Assembly: GCA_027576995.1 (NCBI GenBank)
Contig: JANBQC010000375.1
Coordinates: 1-27,718 of the forward strand
DNA from: Dimargaris cristalligena
Taxonomy: Eukaryota; Kickxellomycota; Dimargaritomycetes; Dimargaritales; Dimargaritaceae
DNA length: 27,718 nucleotides
Reading direction: 5' to 3'
In this document: piece after piece, positions 19,314 to 27,718 of the stretch
How positions within the stretch are numbered: the stretch's first letter is position 1
Layout: each line of letters starts with the position of its first letter
The notes under the pieces: generated by a model
What the model saw: only the letters and a program-made list of their open reading frames with translations
What the model was told of the DNA's origin: nothing
The model's database searches: none
Program-made: the position numbers and the translations under genes

Positions 19314-22300
19314 CGGGCTGGCTTTCTTTATTGAACAATCCCTTATCTCCATTTTGGTACCGGATGATCAGTTGTATGGGGGCTTGTATTGAGCCACCTT
19401 CCGCTTCTGATTGTCGAATTTTTGGAATGGCGCTGGTTCCCATAAGTAATCGGCTTTGATATCAGCCATCAGCGTGCGATTGTCACCGCCACATTTAATC
19501 CCCTGCCCTTTCCTATCCCCCATCTCTATGGTGGTCCCGGACTTTTGATTATCACCGCGCGTCTTTTCCTTTCTAGCTAGTTTAGCTCCCTATCTACACC
19601 CTTTCGCCCATTGCTACACCAATGGTAATTGTAACCCCCCCTCCCTTGTTCTTGTAATATCCCCGGCCTCTGCCTCTGGCATGATTTCCGGTACCGTCCC
19701 ACTGTGCTTTTACATTTGAGATTAGACTTCAATCATCTCTGTTATTTCTATTTTATAACTGCCACTGTCAATATCTCGGTATTGGACCATCCCATCTTGT
19801 TCGTGTTATTTAGGTTCCCCCTCCACCATTTAATGATCTTTATTCTCGCATACCCATTCCTTTTCGGTTTCGGCTATTGTTTTGACTGTCTTTTTAATTT
19901 CCAGTTGGCCCGCCTTTCTTGATGTAGCCCACTGTATGATACCCATTCGTTTGAATAAAAATGGCCAGCTGTTTACATCGGTCTATGTTTTACCTTATTA
20001 TCTTGGCGTGACCTTTAAAGGGTATGTTATCCAATACATTATGATCGATTGCCATTTCATTGTCACTGAGTTGCATAGCCCCACGGGGTGGTAGGTAGCA
20101 TAGGCCCCTTCTAATCAGCGAAGTGACCCATCGTCCGTCTGGCCATGGCGAAATTCGCCGATGCTGGAATATACTATTTAGTATACAGTATTGGCTAGGC
20201 AGATAGTGGCAGGCAATTTATGCCTGCTACTGAAATGCAATCACTGGTAATGGTGGGAGGTTGCTGATGAAGTCATCGTCTTTGACTCTAACTGTCGGAA
20301 TTGGCGGAACGTCCAAATATTCTGGCGATTCCCTCCGTGGCCTTACTAATTAGGTGGGAACTAGTCCACGGGCATCACGGGTTGGCATACTTGTTGCCGA
20401 TGTGGATAACCTGAAGGTGATTGTTGGGTGAGTCGGGTTTAAAATACCCGACAGGCTATTGGCCCAGGGATGCTTATCCAGGATCAAGTGACGTCTGAAG
20501 CAATGCAATAACGCCTTTTCCAGTCCCTATTTCAAAGAGTAAACGCAGGTGGTGACGATTTCCGTACCCCGACATCTACGCCTTTGTAGGAACCGAAAAA
20601 TATTGTATAACGACACATTTACTTGTAGGCGCTCATAAAACCGGCTTGAAACAAGTAACACATCGGAAGCTGTGAAATCAGTTCCTCCCCAACTTCCAAC
20701 AAACTAGTACTTCCTTAATATTTCATGAGAACATACCCGTACACAATTCGATTTTAGTATACAGATATTTCCAGTTATCCAACTAAAATTCCACAGGCCA
20801 TACCTACCATTCTAGATTAGGTACTCTATGACTGGGTCCTTGAGTGTAGATTGAGGCAGCCGAATGGATTTCCTTATTTTCAACAAGGCGAGTGTGTAAT
20901 ACACCGCGCACTGTACGGTCTCGGCGGATTGAATTAGGCGGGCTTGGTGGGGACTCCATTGTATATATTGTATTTAGCACACGGCTCTGGGTGATTTTCG
21001 CAGACTACTGCCGGCGAGTGCCCCCTATTCGGACCGGCGCAGAGGGGGGAGGGTATGCTTCGCCGTGGATAGCCAATGTGTAGCCAAAATATCATTCGGA
21101 TAAACAGGGGTATTTTCACAAATATCAACAGTTTGAATGGTTGTGAAATAACCCGAGGTTAGTGCTTGGGAAAACTCTTGGCAGTGGAGCATATGGTTCC
21201 GGTTAACCAAAATAATATGATGCCTTAGCTGAGACCACGGAACAATAAAAATAAAACCACCCCAATGAATTGCAATAGGGGGGCCTTCAAGGGGCCTTGA
21301 TTGTGTTTACCAATGGACTTGCTGGATAATCTCGCTATGCTGAGGTTTTTTTTAGTGACGCACTTGAGGGTACTACCAACCCCCCCTTCAAATCGAATTG
21401 GGGAAAAATGAAACACCGGAGTTTAGCGGTTAACCTTAAATACCACATACCTCCGTCGATGCAGCTGGTTGGGTTCGTCGCATTTTTATTCTACATGAGA
21501 TCCCACATGAACTGCCTCGTAAAAATTAATGCTTATGATGTAGTTAGTGAAGGACGTTCATCTTAGTTGAAAAAATTATTTTCAAAGTAATTAAATAATT
21601 GAATGAACCACGAGAGCAATGCAAATTGGATACGTGGACCAGGTTTCCTATCGCTTGAGTTTACCCCATCAATTCATCATTGTTCACTTAAGTTACGGGT
21701 GGCTTCTTTAGAGCCAGCCCCACAGAATGGCGTCATTGGAGCTCAATTTCTATCACTTAAATATAGATGCGTACGCAAAAAGATATAATGAAAAAAATAA
21801 TATGAAAACCAAGAAGCTACCGCATAGACAAGTCAAGGAGAGGTTGGTCTACTTTCAGTGTGCAAGGATATCTTTATTGTGTGCTGTGCTACCCTTCTGA
21901 ATTTCAATATTTCGTTGCCGCCACTTACATCCGATGAACCCCATTCCAATGGTTCAAATCAAGATGAGTAATGTTTATTATTAAGGCAGAGAGCGAACCC
22001 ACTATACGATAGATCGGATGGCTGGGGCGGAAGACGGGTGGGGGGTGCTTAAATAGGGTAGTTGGACCACCTTCTATCCCAACCGTTAGGTGCACTGGCA
22101 CCAGAGGAGGTAAACGATAGGTGATTTGGGTGGGATTGAAAAGGAGGGGAGGGAATATCCCCCCAATATGGTGGTTAGTGCTACCATGGACACCCCCTAC
22201 TGCATCACCCTTCACCCCTTCGCTGTTTTCGCTTGTCTCTCTCCCATTGTCCTCCTCCGACACCTAGTTTGGCACTCCTCTCCCGCACACCCATGTCTAG

Positions 22301-23290
22301 CAGACATGTTTTGTTTTTCTTTTGCTAGCTGCTTAATCCCACCCCGCCTTTATAGTCGACCAACTACCCCGCTCCCCGAACGTTGCACAAGCACATTGCA
22401 TCTAATGGTTGGTCTATCCCTTCATCATCCGTTTAGGCCCATAGTTTACGCGGTGCTGGTGCTTGGCAGTGGGTATTGCCCTGCTGGCTGCGGCTGCTCC
22501 AGAAATAGTCTAATTTTGACAAATTTATGTCAAGGCCACAGCGACGCTTTAGCGCTTAGTCATATTTAGCGGAAGCTGAGGGGAAAACGGCTCCCCCCGT
22601 CGCTTAGTTTATCCAAATCCGGGGCAATGGTTTAATATTTTATGGTGAGGGCGATCTTATCGATTAGATTTTTCACCCTGGCACACCCGTTATCGCCTGG
22701 TGTATTTTTAGCGGGCGGTGGTATTTGTGGCAGTAAAAACATCGAATGGCCGGTTTACGTACGGACTACTCTTCTAAACGGACGGCGAGGGATGGTGAGT
22801 TAATGATGATGGGGCAGGGAATGTGGTACAGGGGTGAGGGGATCCCGGAAAGATACAAGATAAGGCCAGCACCCCCTTCCCTTCGGCGCGATGTTCTCTC
22901 GTAACCGTGAACAGTCGGATCACTGCAAACGCCCCAGATATTGCTCATTACCCAACAGTAGGGAATAGAGCGATTCCTAACTCTTCGAAAAACTTATTGC
23001 GGGCGGGACTTCTTATCACTACCGCCCATTAATAAGGGTTGCCCGTGAAACGTGTATAACCAACTCAGTGTTTTCCTATCAGAATTATCTGAATCATCGC
23101 AAGTCTCCCTCTTTCTAATATTAAATTTGTGGGGAGGATAAGACACCTTCAGTGGTCTTTCCCCACCCGTTGGTGCTGTGAATCTTCCGCGTCTAATCTG
23201 TTTAGCCTTCCCGTTCGGAGATATCGGAACGATTCGAGAACAAGAGAGCATTCTAATCAAAATAATCATTAATTAGAGTGTAGTAATCAT
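19314..23290. other. Gene-poor spacer between the cyclin and the secreted-protein gene
   Basis: The left part should hold the cyclin 3' untranslated region; AATAAA occurs at 19954-19959. The remainder shows only short frames without recognisable motifs. A C/T-rich stretch around 22180-22500 resembles the leaders of the two plus-strand genes and contains a 147-codon frame (22126-22569) with no family match; I do not call it a gene. Hairpins lie at 20205-20231 and 20432-20452. Confidence 0.45.
20205..20231. repeat. 11-bp hairpin with 5-nt loop
   Basis: AGTGGCAGGCA at 20205-20215 and TGCCTGCTACT at 20221-20231 pair throughout as RNA, counting one G-U pair, across the loop ATTTA. A second, 7-bp hairpin (GTCGGGT/ACCCGAC) lies at 20432-20452. 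Confidence 0.55.
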
Positions 23291-23294
23291 TTAG

Positions 23295-23317
23295 CCAATG
23301 AACAGCCAAGTATAAAA
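23295..23317 (+). promoter_or_regulatory. CCAAT and TATA boxes of the secreted-protein gene
   Basis: CCAAT at 23295-23299 and TATAAAA at 23311-23317. A C/T-rich leader of about 260 bp without any ATG follows, up to the start codon at 23578. This arrangement fixes the start of the downstream gene. Confidence 0.65.
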
Positions 23318-23577
23318 CCCGCCCTCACTGCCCCCTCCTCTGATTCCTTATCACTCCTTCGACCTTCAACTATCTGACATAACCAGTCACTCCACTCCCA
23401 ATTACCTTTTCCATCCATTTGTTTTGTTTCATTCTGCCGTCAAAACCACTCAGGTTAAAGCCCCTATTATACCTTGTAGTAAAATATTTGATTATACACT
23501 ACAGCCGTTGCTTCCCTTTTAATACCTGCAGCCTGACTGTCTTTTTTCCCCTTTCGATAAAAGCCTATTTATTAACC

Positions 23578-24798
23578 ATGAAAGTCACCTCGTTCCTCCC
23601 CGCCCTCTTGCTAGGCTACCTCCCCGGCACAACCGTAGCCCAGCCCATTGCCCTACTTCACACCCCATCCACCCCGTCTGCCCGCTCCACTTCTCTGAGC
23701 CAGGCCATAGGCAACCTGCTTGCCGCCTACCAGACCAGCGGCTCGGAAGCCGTTACCCCTGAACTGCGAGAGATCTACGCCAACGCCCTCTTCTTCGCCA
23801 CCTGGACCGACGTGATCCCCTTCATCCAACCCTACTACAAGTCGTACGCAGCGGAGTGTTCCCCGCCTCCCCCGGCCTCCTCCCCGAATAACCCCTTCCA
23901 AACCTTCGCCTCCGAAGCCGACCTCCAGTCCCCCCCAGCCTCCCCAGTATCCTGTTTTGCCGCCACCCAAGCCGTGAATGAAGGTACCCACCGTCCTGTG
24001 AAGCCGCACCGGGGTCATCCTCCCATCCAACTCTATAACTACAAGAATGTGCCGAACTTTGAGACCCAGTACCCCTTGCTGTGGGCCGTATTCCAGGGGT
24101 TTGACGAACTGGCCCTTGCATTCTTTAAAACCGTGGCCCATTTGGCCGAAGTCAGCGGTCACGAAATTCCCCTTGGATCGGACGGGGCGGCCCTGATGGT
24201 TTTTGCCATGGCCCGCGATATCGTCCGTGTGGCGGTGGTGGAAAATCGTATCGACACCCTAGGCAAATTCATTCCTTTATTACGCCACTGGACCATCAAG
24301 GCGAGTACGGTATTACTGCGCAGCGTGTTAGAGAAAAACCCCGTGTCCGTCACCGACTCCGACATCGCTTCCTCCTCCTCTTCTGCTGCTTCGTGGTCGT
24401 CGACCAATTCGTCCAACGGTTCCCGCCGCCACCCCCGGTACCGGTTCAATCCCCTCGTGGATGACACCGCGGCGTACATGGCCGACAGCTACATGGTGGT
24501 CCTTTACGCCTGGGCCCATGAGCTGGAGGCCCCTGCTGAAATGACCCAGTTCCTAGCGAGTTACATCATTCACATCCATGACCCCTTCATGCATAGTCTA
24601 TTGGAGGAAGCCCAGCGACATAATCTCCATGCCGCGGCCCGGGCCATTGCATCGCTGTTGGCCGTCAAGGACGGGGCCCTGCAGGTCCACCGTTCGGCCC
24701 TGTTCACCAAGACGGTGTGGCGCGAATTCGCCCATTTCAACCCCATTCTATCGTTTGACCCCCAGCGTGTTTCCGAAGTGCTTTTGCCGAGTTACTAA
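23578..24798 (+). CDS. Secreted protein of unknown function, 406 aa
   Basis: I do not recognise the family. The start at 23578 is the first ATG after the TATA box. It opens with a classic signal peptide, MKVTSFLPALLLGYLPGTTVA followed by QP, so the product should enter the secretory pathway. The mature part has a helical region (about 30-92), a Pro/Ser-rich stretch with two cysteines near residues 94 and 126 that may form a disulfide, a long run of amphipathic helices (about 160-262), a Ser/Asn linker with NSS and NGS glycosylation sequons (about 264-285), and a second helical block (about 295-406). The repeated helical hairpins (LLWAVFQGFDELALAFFK; LEEAQRHNLHAAARAIASLL) are reminiscent of ankyrin- or TPR-like solenoids, but this is only an impression. 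No membrane anchor or GPI signal is visible at the C-terminus. Codon use is GC-rich like CLU1, which argues for a real, native gene. Confidence 0.85.
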   Translation: MKVTSFLPALLLGYLPGTTVAQPIALLHTPSTPSARSTSLSQAIGNLLAAYQTSGSEAVTPELREIYANALFFATWTDVIPFIQPYYKSYAAECSPPPPASSPNNPFQTFASEADLQSPPASPVSCFAATQAVNEGTHRPVKPHRGHPPIQLYNYKNVPNFETQYPLLWAVFQGFDELALAFFKTVAHLAEVSGHEIPLGSDGAALMVFAMARDIVRVAVVENRIDTLGKFIPLLRHWTIKASTVLLRSVLEKNPVSVTDSDIASSSSSAASWSSTNSSNGSRRHPRYRFNPLVDDTAAYMADSYMVVLYAWAHELEAPAEMTQFLASYIIHIHDPFMHSLLEEAQRHNLHAAARAIASLLAVKDGALQVHRSALFTKTVWREFAHFNPILSFDPQRVSEVLLPSY

Positions 24799-25461
24799 GT
24801 TGTGCCTGCATAAAACAGCCTTAGTGACTTCTGCATAATTCAATTCATATATACCCTTAAAATATTATGGTGTAAGGTAAAGAGCACCAACGCAGTACCA
24901 ACACCATTTCAACATTTATAATTTTTTTACTGAGGACATCCCGTCGGGTTCTCCCGACTCACCACCACTAGTCATGCGGCCACCATATACTACTTAGCTT
25001 AAGGTGCTACTTTGTAAGAAATAGCTCTTTACTGCATTTCATTTCGACCACCTTTCATTCATTTATTCGCATTTACTTCAAACGAGGTCCCGCATTTTGT
25101 ATATCCATGAACCATGATGTCCTAACTGACTCTGTCACTTCCCCAATAGCCTAGTTTAATAAATTTTTATGCCAACTTATTTGACCGATTTTTAGATTGT
25201 AAAGTATTTGGAAGATCTTTTATAATTCAGGAGCCCTGATGAAATAGTACAACAAAAGGGTAAGGGTATTCGTCCCCTGTTGATTTTGAAACATCTAGTG
25301 GTGTTGACTATGTTGCCCCATTGTCCAAATAAACGCCTCTAGATGGTATATCTCTACAGTTTCTTCATGTATCGGCAGAAAAAAGACTAGCAGAATCGTC
25401 CGATCAATTTCCAGGTCCAGATCTGGGTATGTCTTTCACCTACCACGAATATCTTCTGTTG
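24799..25461. other. Spacer downstream of the secreted-protein gene
   Basis: AT-rich with no supportable gene; it should contain the 3' untranslated region of the preceding gene. No strong polyadenylation hexamer is seen close to the stop. Confidence 0.5.
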
Positions 25462-25605
25462 ATATGGGTGAAGTTCAACTTGGTTGTATAAGGTTTTAAC
25501 CACTATGTATATGGGAAAATTGGTGGGATGTTTATTTTCAACCAGTAGTACTTGCCTCATCAAATGGATTTTTCATTAAACATCGCAGGCTCATTTAATC
25601 GTTAT
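25462..25605 (+). mobile_element. 144-bp MITE-like element, copy A (right end decayed)
   Basis: Starts ATATGGGTGAAGTTCAACTT. The first 112 bp or so align without gaps to copy C in VPS45 intron 3, mostly differing by transitions. The right terminal repeat is hardly recognisable, so the end is set by the 144-bp length of the other copies. It lies about 250 bp left of the retrotransposon remnant. Confidence 0.65.
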
Positions 25606-25856
25606 TGCCCCTTCTATTATGGGAATCGACGGCTCCTAAAGCCGTGACTTGCTTTATTTAGTAATTTTTCCGAGGCCCCTATATGCCCTTGGGTATATAT
25701 GGCAGGCCTCACCTGCCCCAGTAGTACTATAGACCCTTTTAAAGCCCGTGACTCTGCATCTTTACAGTGCCTGATACCATACTTGTTTACTTTACTTTTA
25801 AATAAAAACATTCTTCTTTCCATCCGTCTAACTGGCAAGCTGCCTTAAAAACTGTT

Positions 25857-26530
25857 ATGACTGGCTATGAGTACCCCACTCAAAACGGACCCGATGATGA
25901 CTCCAAAGAAATCATCATTGCATTACACCAACAGCTGGAAGAGATTACTCACTCCCAGCCAATCATAATTATCCACTGATTGGATGAGGGCTGGCCCAAA
26001 CTCCAGCCCAAAATTGCTGAACTGTGCTTTGAGGATCCAAAGTGGTACATCCTTATGGGGCCCACACTCACCACCCTTGTAGACTGGGTTCCAAAGTCTT
26101 TAGACAAGTGGCTGTGTATGCCCCGACTGGAACCCCACTGGCAAAAAAAATTAGGGGCCAAAGAACTGGCCTATGATACCCTATTGGAATAAAACCAGTA
26201 CTGATTCAAAGGAGTCTGTGAGGGGCTCACTACCCTTACCCTCTCAGCCTATGGCATCACCAATGGGTACATCACTATTGAATAACACTTAGAATATATC
26301 TAATACATATTCATTATCAATGTGCATTTCCATGCCATCACCACTGAAGACTGCCAGGAGCATGTGCTGCAGCAGACCTGCATCCCCAATGATCTCCACC
26401 ACCAGGCCATGTCCATTACTAGCCAGCTGTCCAACATCCTCTTTGGGGACTGAGCCCTTGAGTTTATCCATCGAGAAGAAAGCTAAGATAGCTAGTGCCA
26501 GGTCAATGTAAGCCTGCTCAAGTGGTGCAC
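25857..26530 (+). pseudogene. Gag-like ORF of the retrotransposon, broken
   Basis: One reading frame starting at ATG 25857 reads like protein for over 600 bp, but has in-frame stops at 25977 (TGA), 26190 (TAA), 26202 (TGA), 26283 (TAA), 26301 (TAA) and 26451 (TGA). Segments such as EDCQEHVLQQTCIPND and ITSQLSNILFGD look like genuine former coding sequence. No zinc knuckle is visible. The gag label rests on position before the reverse transcriptase, not on a motif. Confidence 0.5.
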
Positions 26531-26699
26531 CAACCAGACTAGAAATAGTCAAAACTTCAGTAGTTGAGGGAAATTTCCCAGTTCAAAAAACTACCAAGGG
26601 AAAAAACCTAGCCATCCCCCGAACAATCGACCAGGATTAGTACCGACCAGCCAATCATAGCCGACCAACACTAATCCACAATAGGCCTGGGGCAGGTGG

Positions 26700-27668
26700 C
26701 CCCACTACAGATGACTGAACACTATAGGAAACTGGACAACAGGATTGCTCCCAAGGGCTGCTTATCCCACTTTCACCCCCAGTGGCTCTAATTAACCAAG
26801 GACCCCTGGGTACACCAGGTTATCCAATTTGGGTATCAGGTAATATGGAAATCCACCCCCATATGGGAGATACCCCAACCCTTCCATACCACAGCCATCA
26901 ACCAGGCCAGGATCACTAAAGTAATCAATAAATTATGCCAGTGCCAGGCCCTGGAACTAGGCAAGACCAACCAGCAAGGCTACTACTCAAACCTGTTTAT
27001 AAAATAGGAAGTGGACAAATGATGACCACTAGTGGATTTGCACCAAATCAACTAATTCATTTGTATTCCCCAGTTCAAAATGGAGGGTCTAACTGTATTC
27101 AACTCTATGGTTACCCCTGGGGCTTACTTGACCAAGGTGGATATCAAGGATGCCTACCTAACAGTCCCTATCCACTAGGATTCCCAGCCATACCTTTCCA
27201 TACAATGCCAGGGCCAGGTATACCAGTACCAGTCCCTTGCCTTTTGGCCTGGCTACAGCCCCAGTGGTTTTTTCCTGGGTCATGAAGGCAGCCATTGATC
27301 CATTTTGAGCCCAGGGAATTGTATTGTCCTATTACCTGGATGATATAGCTATTGTATCCCCATCATTTACCCAGGTGCAGAAGGATTTGGCCAAAATTTT
27401 GGGTCATCTACAAACCCTGGGTTTCCCTATCAACTGGAAGAAATCAATTCTGACCCCCACCTAGCAGATGGACTTCCTGGGGATGACTATCAATACTCAG
27501 CAGATGCGGACATTCCTACCCAATAAGAAATGTCAATTGATCCTGCAGGGCTGCTGGTTACTGCAAGCCCAAATAGTCCCCACCCACAAGATGGCCTCCA
27601 TCTTGGGTACCCTAACTTCAGCTCTACCAGTGGTGTCACAATGTGGTGGTGTCAGGCCACTAAAATGA
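26700..27668 (+). pseudogene. Reverse transcriptase of the retrotransposon, broken
   Basis: Reads as a reverse transcriptase in two frames. From 26700 it includes LTKDPWVHQVI, QFKMEGLTVFNSM and KVDIKDAYLTVPI (motif A, catalytic Asp). A one-base length change at the T-run 27242-27245 shifts the frame. It then continues with GLATAPVVFSWVMKAAID, YYLDDIAIV (motif C, YLDD), LGFPINWKKSILTPT and MDFLGMTI. In-frame stops lie at 26789, 27005, 27020, 27023, 27053 and 27176 before the shift, and at 27306 and 27462 after it. The copy cannot be active. Such enzymes copy element RNA into DNA. Confidence 0.85.
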
Positions 27669-27718
27669 ACAACAAAAATACTATCAAAAGGGCAGGGTGG
27701 CTTCTCCAGGCAAACTGG

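Larger units (their letters stand above)
25857..27718 (+). mobile_element. Decayed retrotransposon, DIRS-like, truncated by the window end
   Basis: A gag-like frame followed by a reverse-transcriptase frame on the same strand, both full of stop codons. The order and the sequence style of the reverse transcriptase (FKMEG block, KVDIKDAYLTVPI, YYLDD, MDFLGM.I) resemble tyrosine-recombinase retroelements of the DIRS group more than Ty1 or Ty3. RNase H, methylase or recombinase domains would lie beyond 27718 and are not visible. The left boundary is taken at the first ATG of the gag-like frame; the true element end may lie further left. No LTR or split repeat was found. Confidence 0.75.

Noticed and set aside
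21941..21965. GGTTCAAATC, resembling a tRNA T-loop
   Set aside because: The flanking bases do not form the 5-bp T stem and no acceptor or anticodon arm can be drawn upstream.
22126..22569. 147-codon plus-strand frame in C/T-rich DNA
   Set aside because: Mostly Ser/Pro/Leu/His from C/T-rich composition, with no domain and no clear promoter. Recorded as part of the spacer only.

Overview
The window looks like nuclear DNA from a filamentous or early-diverging fungus. GC-rich coding islands carry spliceosomal introns (GT..AG, one with a perfect TACTAAC branch point) and TATA boxes, separated by long AT-rich spacers holding decayed transposons. The gene set (CLU1, VPS45, a Pho85-type cyclin, a small secreted protein) and the introns of about 150-600 nt suggest a zoopagomycete or mucoromycete type of fungus. 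That lineage guess is inference; the sequence alone does not fix the species.

Layout. Positions 1-3557 hold no gene I can support. Positions 3563-4037 are a solo LTR with a perfect 5-bp target duplication. A tandem minus-strand pair follows: a clustered-mitochondria protein (CLU1/CluA/eIF3-associated, 3 exons, 1342 aa, 9172 down to 4738) and the SM protein VPS45 (6 exons, 562 aa, 13921 down to 10698). Both were rebuilt exon by exon with every reading phase closing. Positions 13922-17115 are gene-poor with several strong hairpins and end at a 10-N assembly gap. On the plus strand a TATA box (17467) is followed by about 1.3 kb of pyrimidine-rich DNA with no ATG at all, and the first ATG (18708) opens a 201-aa Pho85-type cyclin. 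Positions 19314-23290 are again gene-poor. A CCAAT/TATA promoter then precedes a 406-aa secreted protein of unknown function (23578-24798). The right end (25857-27718) is a retrotransposon remnant with a gag-like and a reverse-transcriptase pseudogene, most like the DIRS group, running off the window.

Three copies of an apparently uncatalogued 144-bp inverted-repeat element (MITE-like) lie in the CLU1-VPS45 spacer, inside VPS45 intron 3, and just left of the retrotransposon remnant.

The genes do not form a pathway. CLU1 (mitochondrial distribution, mRNA/eIF3 association), VPS45 (TGN-endosome fusion) and the cyclin (CDK partner) are independent housekeeping or regulatory genes. No prokaryote-type operon, CRISPR array, rRNA or tRNA was seen. 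The most unusual signals are the ATG-free cyclin leader, the 144-bp element family, and the hairpin-rich solo LTR.
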